NCBI RefSeq assembly: GCF_028583425.1
Contig: NC_072801.1
Coordinates: 61,271,766 to 61,335,765 of the forward strand
Source of the DNA: Eublepharis macularius
Taxonomy: Eukaryota; Chordata; Lepidosauria; Squamata; Eublepharidae
DNA: 64,000 nucleotides
Reading direction: 5' to 3'
Shown: one piece after another, positions 1-10,204 of the stretch
Numbering within the stretch: position 1 is the first letter of the stretch
Layout: each line of letters starts with the position of its first letter
Made by a program: the position numbers and the translations under genes
The notes under the pieces: generated by a model
Told to the model about the DNA's origin: nothing
The model's database searches: none
Seen by the model: the letters and a program-made list of their open reading frames with translations, nothing else

Positions 1-780
1 GGGTTGGTCTGGTGGGATCCCTCCTTCCTTTTCCACTAACAGAAAAGTTGGTTGGACCCAACTCAGTGACAGGACAGGAGTACTTCAAGCAGGCATGTTC
101 TTACACAGTTCCATGGGTTTCCCCCCAAATAACTTGGTAACTATTTGCTGCTTGGCAACCAACCATGTAAATACAGAGTGAACAAATTAAATCACCAACG
201 ATTATAAATAAAAACATTTTTCAAAAAAAAGTCTTACTGTTTGGTATTCATTTAATTCTGCATTATCGTCAAGGTTATTTCATTCTGCACATTTTTGCAC
301 AACATTCTGAAAGTCACAGTACCATCCCCCCTTGTGTTATTTCATTACCCAACCCAATTATCCATGACTTTGGGGGAGAATCAGTTTCACTTACTGTGCA
401 CATGCAAAGGCAGCCAGACACAAGGTAGAAGGAAATGAAACTCCAGCACCACAGCGACTGCACAGCTGCAAAGCTGTTCAACAGCTGCTCCAGTCAGACA
501 GTGGCAAAGAGATCACAGGCTTATGCCAAACTATTAAAATGCACATTGTTAAAAGAAAAAAATACAGTTTGATATGAGATTTAGGTGTCTGTGTGTTTCA
601 TATGGTGGTGTCACTCGGTGTTTGTTAATGGCCACATCTGGATGGGTCAGTTCAGACAGGAACATTCTTACACTGCCTCAAGGGAATTATAACTCTACCC
701 ATTCACCACATATACAAAATCTTTTCAATCAGACTAATAAAAGATATGTGCTGTGGGCCTAGGAATACTCAAGCACTTAC

Positions 781-1050
781 CAGTTCAGCTCATGTTTTTG
801 TTTGCTGGTCATAGACAGGGAGCTGATTTTTCTTTGTTCTGTTCCACTGATCGTGGACCACTTGAACCCATTTGGCAGGTCACTTTCCACATATTGAAAA
901 GTACAGTATGGTGCAATTGGCGCTTTTCATGAACGCACATTCTTACAAAGCCTGATCAGAGTTTTAGTTCCCTCCCCACATACCTGTCATCATTGCATCC
1001 CTTTCTAAAGCCAGTTGTTTAAATAAAGACTGAGCAAACCAGACAATTAT
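781..1050 (-). other. Exon-like open segments ending in 5' splice sites
   Basis: On the minus strand, bases 926-781 are open for 48 codons in a sequence of ordinary amino-acid composition (including PYCTFQYVESDLPNGFKW) and end exactly at a consensus donor, CTG|GTAAGTGC (780). A second open piece (1050-984, including FAQSLFKQLALERDAMM) ends at ACAG|GTATGTG (983). I do not recognise either peptide. They may be exons of an unnamed minus-strand gene or chance. No strong acceptor is seen directly upstream of either. Confidence 0.2.
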
Positions 1051-1184
1051 TTATAAATAACAACTGAGGTTTTTTTAAAAGCCTTATCATTTGGTATTCA
1101 TCTAAGTATGTGTCATTGAGTTATTTAGTTGAATACCAAATGGTAAGGCTTTTTTTTAAAAAAAACCTTCAGTTTTTGTTTATA
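1051..1184. repeat. Long imperfect hairpin, ~50-bp arms
   Basis: The arm at 1051-1100 and the arm at 1130-1184 are inverted copies. The core GCCTTATCATTTGGTATTCA pairs with TGAATACCAAATGGTAAGGC with one mismatch, and the match continues outwards through the T-rich and TTATAAA parts. The loop is 1101-1129. The left arm is present in both copies of the tandem duplication; the right arm only here, so it is a local inverted duplication or small foldback insertion. Confidence 0.65.
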
Positions 1185-1657
1185 ACCTGTAGTACAGGTA
1201 GTGCCCCTTTCTAACGTGTCATTTAATTACCTGACTCAACCATCAGTGGCCCTGGGGGAGTAGCAATTTCACCTGGGTGCAGATGCCAAATGTAAACACT
1301 GCAAGGTATAAGGAAATGACACTCCACCACTGCAGCTACTGTGCAGCTGCCAAGTTGTTCAGCAGCTTCTCAAGCCAGATTGCAGCGAGGAGGCTCGGCT
1401 CATATGTGATCATGGCTGTCAAACGAGTATGTGCGCTGCATCCAAACTCAGGGCTCATTTTAATACAATGCATTAGGCATGCAACACCCACTGAAAGGAA
1501 AACTAAAAGGAAAGGAAGTGAACCGCTTCGGTCGGGAATAACTTCGCACGAGCCCATTCTCACATTGCCTCATTGTACTTGTCATTTCATTTCTGATGAA
1601 GGCCCATCCTTGACTAGGTGACTGTATCACTCTCCTTTTGCATCACATGCTGTGTAG

Positions 1658-1802
1658 AAGTTTCATCTTAGAGAAGTGGAGCCTAGCAATATTAAAGAGC
1701 CAAAGCAAGCAACAAGTAGACCCATAGAAGAGGCACTGGCACCGTTGACAGGACCATCCAATGCTCCTCCAGTCATGCCAGAAGACCAGTCACCTGATCA
1801 CA
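1658..1802 (+). other. Possible coding exon, unidentified
   Basis: A pyrimidine-containing stretch ends in TGTGTAG at 1657. From 1658 a frame stays open for 48 codons, rich in Pro, Glu and Ala (with GPSNAPPVMPEDQSPDH near the end), and stops at a strong donor, CACA|GTAAGTAT (1803). The exon would be 145 nt, ending in phase 1. Composition looks like a disordered linker or receptor stalk. I do not recognise it; chance cannot be excluded. Confidence 0.25.
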
Positions 1803-1940
1803 GTAAGTATCAGTTTCTAGGTATGGTGCACATACTGTACAGTGGGGAGGGTTCATGTTTTCTTTTAATGTCATCTGTAAATAAGTGGTTTACTTTGAAT
1901 AAAAAAAAGAAAACTTGAATAAATTGTTTTTTAAAGGTTT

Positions 1941-1971
<31 letters not shown>
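1941..1971. repeat. (GT)n microsatellite
   Basis: About fifteen GT units after TTTGAG. The surrounding 1812-2730 holds only this, a minus-strand donor-like CCTG|GTAAGTAC at 2316-2315 after an open stretch, and otherwise nothing recognised. Confidence 0.9.
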
Positions 1972-2736
1972 CACGCATGTGTGCAAACATGTTTATTCTT
2001 GCTCAATAAATATACCAATAAATTAAACAAGCACTTCTGCTGCTTATATAAAAGCAGACCAAAATGTTTCTCACAATGGAAAAAATGTTCACAGGCATCT
2101 TCCCTCTTCCCCCTCCCCCCAAAGACCATCTGAATAAATCGGACGATTCATGTATACAATCAAAGGGAAGCAAAATTTTCTGGAAAGAATCTGTCCGTCC
2201 GCTCCCTGACATTGTCATCCACCACACTGAAGACTCTCTTGGAGTAGGCGCTGCTGGGAGCACAGGCCATGTGGCTTAGAGCAACAGCACCATGAGACTT
2301 CCCTTCCCTGTACTTACCAGGGACACAGCCACGTGTTCCAGAGTCCCCCCTCCCCATCTTGCCCAGCGTATCCTCCACAGAAACCATAGACTCAATGAAA
2401 AGGACACCCACCAACGATGGCCCAGCACAGGAACTGGTCTGTCTATTTAAAAATTCACAATTAACTATTCACAGATCAAAATACAGCCACAGAATTATTT
2501 CTTGGGATTAATGATGATTAGGTATGTGCAAAACAAAACAAACGAGCCAGATACACACACAGAAATCACCTTTTTGTATCATTAAAGGGGCTTCCAGATT
2601 GGTGAACCAAATGCAGGAAACCAATTTATAATAACATCCTCCACTGAAAAGTTCATGTGTTTCATTTTGACTCTTACCATGCAGCAGCAGCAGGCAGACA
2701 AGCTTGCAGCACCTTATTTTCTGTCATAGTGTGCAC

Positions 2737-3112
2737 CCGCCAACACTCACCTTCTTCAGGGTCTGTTGTTGTTGTTGTTGTGTGTATTGAACTTGAGGAA
2801 AAACTCAATGGATCGATGGTTTAGAGGGAGGGGGACTAATGGTCAATGCGGTTTTTGGTTAAGTGCAAAATCAGCTGCCCCAGAGCATCGTTTACGCAAC
2901 TACCCTGAATAGAACAGTATGCGCATGTGTAGCCGCCCAATACTTACCTTGATACGTTCCCCAAGTATTCTTTGGGGTTCATAATCGTAAACTCAGCATC
3001 CTATTGTTGTGTGTGCTCATACTTGGTGGGTTGATGGTTTAGAGGGAGGACTGTGTTCTGTGTGATTTTGGTTTCATTAAGTGCAAAAACAGCTGCCCCG
3101 AAGAGCCTCGAA
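2737..3112. repeat. Tandem duplication, 218-bp offset
   Basis: GATGGTTTAGAGGGAG occurs at 2815 and 3033, AAGTGCAAAA-x-CAGCTGCCCC at 2861 and 3079, and a GCCxxCA(A)xACTxACCTT stretch at 2738 and 2932. Both copies contain a minus-strand 5' splice-site-like sequence (GAAG|GTGAGTG and CAAG|GTAAGTA). The unit is about 0.2 kb and clearly diverged. Confidence 0.65.
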
Positions 3113-3699
3113 GATCTCATTGCAGAGAACGGGTCCAAATCTCACGATAACAAAATATCCCAAAAGGATTTGAGCTGAACAAGCAATCGCCCACCCAGAA
3201 AAAACCAATAATGGTCAATAGTTCATTCAAAAACCCTGGATTCAAAACTGAAATGAAAATGTTCTCCATAAATGATTTACTGGTGGTTAGGTGATTCTGA
3301 AGCAACATTCATCTCAGTATTAACCATTATCCCCCCATGCGCATATACTCACTCTGTGAATGAAATTTGTGCACAGTAATAATAAATTTGATCTCAATAT
3401 GAGTATTCTTTATTGATGAGCAGAACAGGACAATAAAACAGCCTAAGGGTTCTCTGAAGAACCTCAACAATAACTTTCCAAAGCCACATCCCCTTAGTTC
3501 CATGATCATAGCTATCAGAAAGGGAAGGGAGGCTAGTACAACCAATCAAAGTAACCAGTCAAATGTGGGGATGCAGCTTACCAAAGGACAGACACATACG
3601 TAAGGTACAATTTGCCTGTGATGATAACTGGAAAAGTCAATGGGGTAGTAAATTACCCCATCACAACAGTGCAAGTGCCAAAAAGGGTGGGGAGGAATC

Positions 3700-3856
3700 A
3701 TCACAAATGGAACAGTCTGTAAACGAAGGTAGGACACACACATGGGGAAGTCCCATATAAAAACCTGTTGTGTGGAACAATCGCCCCAAACGCCTATGAT
3801 CAGAGGTACCCCGAAGGCAAAGAAAAACCAGATTTCAGCTGCAGTATAGACGGCCC
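3700..3856 (-). other. Possible transmembrane exon
   Basis: On the minus strand a strong acceptor (TTTTTGCTTTCACAG, ending 3857) is followed in phase 1 by an open stretch with a hydrophobic run, AEIWFFFAFGVPLIIGVW, then polar residues. Phase-1 exons with a single membrane span are usual in immunoglobulin-superfamily receptors, and a decayed Ig exon lies on the same strand at 5397-5560. No good donor follows, so this is at best a relic. Regions 3115-3700 and 3870-4520 show nothing else recognised. Confidence 0.22.
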
Positions 3857-4521
3857 CTGTGAAAGCAAAAAGAATGGTAAAATGCACGTGATTATGTGCT
3901 CAACAAGTAGATACTTTAATAACACATTGGTCACCCTGGGGAATCTTGCCTTCTTCTCCAGTGACTTGAGAAGGTTTAGTTCACAAAATGCACAGGTGCA
4001 AAAACAGCTACAAGCAGCAACCCATATTTACCAAGACACAACCTAGTCATGTTGACCCTGTAGCACAAACACCTACTGCACAGGCTCCAAGACACATGGC
4101 ATTTGATCCAAACTTTGAATGACAACAGTTTGATCACAGTATGTTTGGCTGAGGATCACATTCACATCAAAGTTCTCAGCATCCCTAACTGCAGACAGAG
4201 TTGTAGCCCTTCATTGCACAGCACCAGGCACATACAAAGTGCAGGGACAGAGATCACATTTGAGGATAAGAAAACGGAGACCAGTAGCTCCTGAAAGACC
4301 AATATTTTCCAGTGTGTTAGCTTTTCTAAGTTCATATCAAAGGATATACAGTCCCTCTACTGTAGAACTAAACAATGCCTCACAAACAAAGCACACGTTG
4401 GGCTGGGGGGAGGTCTGCAGAAACTACTTACCCTGTGTCAGACCAAGAGATGCTTTTACTCACTCGCAGATCCATGTTGGAAACTTCCTTAAGATTTAGT
4501 GCTATGTATGTGGAGACTTAC

Positions 4522-4572
4522 CTCCTTCAAAATTTTACTAGTCTGAAGAAGCACAACTTTCTCTGATCCATC
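4522..4572 (-). other. Possible 51-nt exon
   Basis: Minus strand: acceptor TTTTTTGTGTGCTAG, then 51 nt open in phase 0 (17 codons), then donor GAAGGAG|GTAAGTCTC. Stem exons of 51 nt occur in KIR/LILR-type receptors, but those use phase 1, which would give a stop here. A second donor-like ACAG|GGTAAGTAG lies at about 4430. Confidence 0.2.
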
Positions 4573-4650
4573 CTAGCACACAAAAAAGAACATCTTAACT
4601 GAAACAGAAGTCTTACAAAAGCTCTCAAAAGTCACCAAGAAGGACAAGAA

Positions 4651-4850
4651 AACAATAATAACAACAATGTGCTTATATACCACTCTTTTAGACAGATTCG
4701 TGCCCACACAGAGCAGTGAACAAAATCAGTGTTGTTATTATTCCCACAATACAGCTGGGGAACTGGAGCTGAGAGGAGTGGCTTACCCAAGGCCCCCTGC
4801 TGAGCTCATGGCAGGAGTGGGATTCGAACAAGCAGAGTGCTCATTAATAA
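4651..4850 (-). repeat. tRNA-derived SINE, antisense
   Basis: Reads on the minus strand as a tRNA-like head with CATGAGCTCAGCAGG and GGCCTTGGGTAAGCCACTCC, then CCCAGCTGTATTGTGGGAATAA and a tail ending in (TTATTATTG)n. Related copies lie at 37322-37545 and 53463-53678 on the plus strand. Confidence 0.75.
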
Positions 4851-5078
4851 TAATAATAACAACATATGACTTATATACTGCCCTTCAGGATGTCTACCCA
4901 TTCAGAGCAGTTTACAAAGTATCCCCCAACAAGAAACAACAAACCTGTGAGGTGGGTGGGGCTGAGAGAGTCCTAGAAGCTGACCTAAGGTCACCCAGCT
5001 GGCTTCAAGTGGAGGAGTGGGGAATCAAACCCAGTTTTCCAGATTAAAGTCCTGCATTCTTAACCACTACACTGGCTC
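4851..5078 (-). repeat. Sauria-type SINE, antisense
   Basis: Minus strand shows the tRNA-like promoter AGTGTAGTGGTTAAGA, the body CCCACTCCTCCACTTGAAGC and GACCTTAGGTCAGC, then CCCACCCACCTCACAGG and a tail with a TAATAATAAT repeat. Sauria SINEs are tRNA-derived retroposons of squamates, thought to use Bov-B LINE machinery. This copy directly abuts the SINE at 4651-4850. 5079-5396 holds nothing recognised. Confidence 0.8.
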
Positions 5079-5396
5079 TCAACTGGATCCACAAACTGGA
5101 TTCACAGCCTAACCTTTTAACCACTATGCTACAGCAGCAAATGTGCACATATGATCACAAGAGAAGGTCAAAGGCACTTCTAATGTCTCAGAAAGTATTC
5201 AACCTGGCTGAGCCATAAATGTGGGCCCCTGGGCAACTGAACTCATATCCATATAAACAGGTTGAAATCCATTATGGGTCTACTCCAGGTTAAAAATGAA
5301 TATAGAGTTGTGTTTAGAAGGTAGGGAAATATAATTTCACCAAACACCAGCAATTCCTCAGGGCAACAGGATTTTGTGACTGTAAAGGGTTCCAGC

Positions 5397-5560
5397 TCAA
5401 AGCTTAATTTTTAATCTCCTTCCATCATTCTGGTCCCTGCTGTTATGAAGACAGAACTTCTCACCTGGACTTTTGGCCCAGCATTGAATGGTAACATGGC
5501 TTCCCACAATTGTCTCCCTCCTAGGGCTCAGGGAGATTTTGGGTCTATGTAAATTCAGAT
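5397..5560 (-). pseudogene. Decayed immunoglobulin-domain exon, leukocyte-receptor-complex-like
   Basis: On the minus strand a strong acceptor (TTTTTTTTTCTTTTCACAG, ending 5561) is followed in phase 1 by an open frame of about 54 codons. It reads RPKISLSPRRETIVGSHVTI then QC, then a WAKSPGEKFCLHN stretch. This has the shape of the first half of a C2-type Ig domain: a P-x-x-SLSP strand A, G-xx-VTIQC strand B with the first disulphide cysteine, then the (R)F-x-L-(Y/H) strand. That pattern is typical of LILR, KIR, CHIR, OSCAR and GPVI-type receptors. The frame ends at a stop before strand F, and no second cysteine or donor follows. Ig exons of this family are phase 1, which fits. It is therefore a pseudo-exon. 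Possible companion membrane exon: 3700-3856. Family assignment rests on motif memory only. Confidence 0.45.
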
Positions 5561-5639
5561 CTGTGAAAAGAAAAAAAAATATACCTGAGTACATCTATTG
5601 TCACGAGCACCATTTAAGCTCCACAGAGTAAGCTATACT

Positions 5640-7490
5640 GCATTTAGTAATGGGACATTAGTGGTTGATCTTCTGAACCATGATATGAACAAAAACCCCT
5701 AACAAACTGAAATATTGCCATTGCCTGGTCTGCTCCATCCATCCATCCATCCATCCAAGGGTATTCATTCTTAATTCCATTGCTAGTTTCATTATTGCTT
5801 ATGATTGCCGTGGAGGCCAAATTAAAATGACCTGCCTCCTTTGAAACCTCCACTTGATGATAACAAGACAGCTATTTTGAAAAATACATACAGTGAAAAA
5901 ATAAACTAACGTACTGAAAATGAACAACGATAAAGAGAAGAGACAGCAGCGTTACATTTTCTGGCCAGTCTAGTTTTTCGCACCACTTTCTATCATAGGT
6001 GAGTGCACAGGTGAGTGAAAGAGAGAAGATCATCAGAACCTCAGAAAAACCTTGCTGTATCACACCCAAAATCCATCTGCACCACTGTCCATTTTTAACA
6101 GAGACCGTCCTGATGCCTCTAGGAAAGCCACAAGCAGATTTATATGTAAAAGAATCTACACAACTGGATACAGAGATTTGTGTGTGGGGGGGGGGGCGCG
6201 TTGCTTCCTCTTCCTGCCCCGGTTTACTGAGCCAGCCACTCACCTGCCAGTCCACTCCTTGCTCAGGTACCTGTCCAGCCAACTGGCTAGAACAGCAGTG
6301 GCTCCTGCTCCTCCACCTTCCTGCCAATCTGCTCACCTGGCTCATGGGGAAGTGGCACTGGTCCCCCTCCTCCCTCCCGCTCTGCCTGCTTGCTCACCCA
6401 GCTAGCCAGAGTCACGAGAATTATTTGGGGGAGACCCAGCCAGGCCCTGCAACTCCCCCTCGGTTTGCCGCTCAAGTTGCCTCTTACCAAGGCAATTATA
6501 AGGTGCAGACTAAACTCCGTGGCTATCCCTATCTAGAAAAAGTGCACTCTGTACAAAAATAAGATGCTTAACCAAATCTAAAAGTTTATTGAATATATAT
6601 CAAAGGTTACAATGCAAACCGTAAACAGAAACAACATAACACTAAGACTTAAGAAATATATATATATGGGTTAAAGGCTTAAGGCTAAAGGTACCAACGC
6701 ACTATTTCTTCCCTCTATTTCCCTCCTCCCTCCTAAGTCGAAAGCTTTCAGGCTACCCCGCCAATAGCAAGGGAACTCCTAGAAGTTCCTCTGCCAATTG
6801 GCAGTGCAGCAGGTGAAAGCATTTCCGCTCCTCCTTTTATGGTCCAAAGCCGGAGTGTTGTGTACAAAAAACTGCTATCAGTGGGTTCACTTTGTTCCTT
6901 TCCAAGGAGCTAGTGGCCCCATAAATTAGAACATCTTCTACAGGTCACAGAAAGGAATTTCACACTCTGCCGGCCCAGGCTCCGTCAATGTACCTCAAAA
7001 CAAGATACAGATTACCTGAAGCCCCTCTATCTAAATGACCCACTATAATTTAAAAGCAAGGCTAAAGACCTTGCATACCATTATGAGTCAATTTGTGCTA
7101 ATTAACTTCTCCAACGTCTCTTCTCTAACAGTGTTCTCCCCCTTTCCCCAGAAACTGAAACTCCAGCCAGCCTTCAGGGAGTTACAGAAAGGAAAAAACG
7201 AAAGCTTTCCCTGAGGCCTTTAGGAGCTTGCCCAAAGAGCCTGGGTCGGAGACATGTTACTAATGGCCTGGTTTCAGAACCAAACTCCCCAAATTCTACC
7301 ACAGACAGCTCTGGTGGCAGCTCCCACTCCCTCCTCCTCTGCCTACTTCCAGCTCACAGGGACGTTTCTGTACTTTGTCTGCACAAGCACAGACAACATT
7401 TCAACTCTTTTGGGCTGAACAGAATAATATATTACTTGATACGCCCCCAAACATCGGCATTGCGCCATTTTTTCTATTCCCCTTCACCGG
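5640..7490. other. No gene recognised
   Basis: Contains an (ATCC)n run at 5733-5758, a G run at 6185-6195 followed by a C-rich stretch to about 6470, and a TA-rich stretch at 6655-6668. Long open frames in the C-rich part lack any domain pattern and appear on both strands, so I treat them as chance. Confidence 0.5.
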
Positions 7491-7702
7491 TAGGGTTGCC
7501 AACGTCCAGGTGGTAGGCTGGAGATCTCCCGGAATCACAACTGCTCTCCAGGTCACATATATCATTTCCCCTGAAGAAAATGGCTGCTTTGGAGGGTGGA
7601 CTCTGAGACATTATAACCCACTAAGGTCCCTTCCCTCCCCAAACCCTGCTTTCTCCAGAATCCCCACCCCCCAAATCTCCAGGAATTTCCCCAGGTAACT
7701 CT
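7491..7702 (+). mobile_element. Family A short inverted-repeat element
   Basis: Family A is the commonest repeat here, with about seventeen copies. Its consensus begins TAGGGTTGCCAACCTCCAGG, has a core GGAGAAAATGGCTGCTTTGG, and ends CCCAACCTGGAGCTGGCAAC then CCTA; the two ends are inverted copies (TAGGGTTGCCA). Length is about 220 bp with no coding capacity. A nested pair at 42.2 kb suggests 8-bp target duplications, as in hAT transposons. This copy lacks the clean right end. Confidence 0.75.
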
Positions 7703-8072
7703 ACTCACCTTCAAGGATGCACATAAGATGAGGCATAAACCAGAGCTCTTAGAGCACATGTTCAGGCCCTGGGCTATCACCCACTAAGTAGGGTATTCAG
7801 CTTAATTTAAACAGAGCACCTCTGAACACTTGTAGAGTTTTCTTCTCCTTACTGCCCAGTACAACCCAACTTTAATGCTAATTTGCTTAAATTAAAAATA
7901 AACATTTTTTGGCCTGACAGCATGACTTCCAGTCAGGCTTGTGCCCAGCCCCTGCAGCCATCATTTCTGAACCTGAACAACACATTTTCTCATGCATATC
8001 CCTCACAGTAAACACCCTTTGTTGCCTTCCCAGTTGGGCTTTTGTAATTCTCACAAAAAAGACAATAGAGTG

Positions 8073-8440
8073 AGCATAGGGTTGCTAGCTCCCTTTACCC
8101 TCCTGGTGGGAGAGGGGGGACCCTGCACTCACCTCTTTTCTTTGTATGTGCAAGCTTCTCACTGGGCCAATTTGGGCCCCAAATGGGCCCAATTAGGCGT
8201 GTTTGGGACCCAAATCGGCTCAGTGTAAAGCAGGGGAACATTCCTGCGGCGGCGCAATGATGTCACTCCTGGTTGTGACATTGTTGCACTGCCCCGGGAG
8301 GGCACCCTGGAGGCCTGCTCCCCCACCTTCCCCCTGCTGGCCAGGTGAGTGGTGGCAGGAGGCAGAGGGTGGGAGCAGAGGATCCCCCTCCCCCACTGGG
8401 GGAATAGAAACCCTAGGTATCTCATGGAGTAATGTTGCAT
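8073..8440 (+). mobile_element. Family B inverted-repeat element
   Basis: Starts TAGGGTTGCTAGCTCCCTTT and ends in GAAACCCTA; the interior has TTTGGGCCCCAAATGGGCCC and ATGATGTCACTCC stretches. A second copy is at 30769-31195. The ends match those of family A, so both could be moved by one transposase. No transposase is encoded. Confidence 0.6.
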
Positions 8441-9117
8441 TTTCAGTGTACTTAATTCCATTGCCCCTGCCCATAACTGTTCCCTGTTGAGTTTTTTTTT
8501 TATATAATCCTCCAGATTATATCTGAAAATACAAGAAACTCACCAAGTCATCCTTTGGCATTCACATACTGTGACTCTCACTTCCTTCCTCAATATAGAT
8601 CTCTGGGGTCATGTGATTTTTATGGGCTGAAAATGTTTTTCTGGAGAAGTCGAAATCTCTGAGATAAGGATAGATAGTAAAAACATAGATGAGACCTAGA
8701 AGATACATACAGTCACTTCAGTGGGATCTCATAAGTGTGATAAAGGACGATCATGATCTTGGAATGTCCACCCTGAACTAGCAGGAATCTTATGTGGGCA
8801 GAGACTGGCCAATTAAGCAGGTAGAGTTTGGAGTGCAATCATATTGGGGGTGTTGAGTATAAAAGAATAAAATCTGCACCAGTGTGAGAAATTATATATA
8901 AAAGTCATTTTGAAACTAAAATAGCTGATTCGACTCTTTATTTGGCAATTGCCCCTTAATTCACAGGTTCAAATAGAAGTAATCCCTACTGTGAAGGATC
9001 TATCCTTTCCTCAGCACAATTTCTGATGATAATTTGAACAGGCATTTGATAATACAGCCTTCTTCCAACACAACTCACAGGTTTTTGAGTTACTAAATCT
9101 TTATTAATCTTCTAACT
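8441..9117. other. No gene recognised
   Basis: 8495-8560 weakly resembles part of the ~2-kb duplicated module (CCTCCAGATTATATCTGAAAA, compare 14361 and 16830). The rest shows nothing I can name. Confidence 0.4.
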
Positions 9118-9342
9118 CTCTGTATTAAACTAAATAGTAAAGAGTCCAGTAGCACCTTTAAGACTAACCAACTTTGTAGCATAAGCTTTCAAGAACCACA
9201 GTTCTCTTCATCTTGCATCTGATGAAGAGAACTGCGGTTCTCGGAAGCTGAGCTACAATAAAGTTGGTTAGTCTTAAAAATGCTACTGGACTCTTTACTA
9301 TTTCATGACTACTAACACGGATAACTCCTCTGTATTAAACTA
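9118..9342. mobile_element. Foldback element P with 15-bp target duplication
   Basis: A palindromic repeat: the left arm (AGAGTCCAGTAGCACCTTTA...) and right arm (...TAAAAATGCTACTGGACTCT) are inverted copies around a GCATCTGATGAAGAGAAC centre. It is flanked by perfect direct repeats CTCTGTATTAAACTA at 9118-9132 and 9328-9342. Family P recurs at 15.1, 16.5, 20.7 and 57.8 kb and in a second subfamily at 13.7, 26.9, 28.7 and 61.9 kb. A similar repeat is common in turtles. The class is not clear from the sequence. Confidence 0.8.
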
Positions 9343-9874
9343 GGAATTATAAGATATGTTAGCAAGGAGAATATAAAGAAGGTATAGATAAACATTATTC
9401 TTAACATTCCTTTACATACAAATACAAACATAAGTTCCAATGTCAAAATTCCTTTCCAATTCATTTGTTCCAAGGGGATCTCGATCTCTCTCATTCTGAG
9501 CTTTGTCCCAACAAATGTCTGAATAAAAAAATCTTAAAGGTGTTACTTTTATAAATATTTCTTTAAAAAAGGACAAGGGGGGGATCATGTTCAAGAACTA
9601 GGCTTCCCTCGTAAATCTTTCTTTCTGGCAGTTCCTTCTGACCCCAAAATTGTATTTTAAAGTTTGTATTTGGCTCGGACATTAGGTAGATAAATTAGCT
9701 TTTCTTTGTCAGTGTTTCAGAACATATCCCTCTTTTAGATAAACACCATTCATTTGTAATTCAGACTGCTTCTTCCGGCCTGCAACTCTCTGGCACAGGG
9801 AAGAGTTTTGGGGTTCCTCCTGACTTCTTATCAGAGAAACTACATTTTTTATAGCTTGAAGTTAAAAAATAAAA

Positions 9875-9965
9875 CTAAAGTCCATGGCACCTTAAAGACT
9901 AACATTTCTTTCAATATGAGCTTTTGGGAGTCACAGCTGTCTTCCTTAGATATGTGATAATCAAA
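9875..9965. mobile_element. Diverged family P fragment
   Basis: Contains AAAGTCCATGGCACCTTAAA followed by GACTAACA, an AGCTTTTGGGAGTCACAGCT stretch and CTTCCTTAGAT, the same order as family P left arms. No right arm. The flanks 9345-9870 and 9966-10204 hold nothing recognised. Confidence 0.5.
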
Positions 9966-10204
9966 TTGGGAATCCTACTAAAGAGGAAGATGATGGTGGA
10001 GGAGGGGTAAAGAAGGAGTTATGACAGAGAGTAAATTCTGTCATGAATCTTTCAAGTGTGTGAAGGAAAAGAAGAAATAAAGATTGTGCAAATCCAGTCA
10101 TAAAACTTCAAAATGTGAGCTGAGTGTGTCTGAAACAAAACTAGCAGTTACAAATAGCGAATGGTGAGAGGTCAGAGATCTGAACAAATAAGCAAAGTGA
10201 TAAG

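Larger units (their letters stand above)
90..1590. repeat. Diverged tandem duplication, ~0.87-kb unit
   Basis: Two direct copies lie about 850-890 bases apart: roughly 90-690 and 935-1590. Shared landmarks include TTTGGTATTCAT (242 and 1091), the GGGGGAG-x-AATTTCAC-like stretch (372 and 1254), AGGAAATGA-x-ACTCCA (429 and 1310), the CAGCTGC-rich stretch (463 and 1340) and ATTCT-ACA-TGCCTCA (664 and 1556). Identity looks moderate with many indels, so the duplication is old. It could be a local tandem duplication or two copies of an interspersed repeat; I do not recognise the unit. Confidence 0.6.

Noticed and set aside
5872-6562. Open frames of 157 and 187 codons on opposite strands
   Set aside because: They overlap, run through low-complexity C-rich sequence and show no domain pattern.
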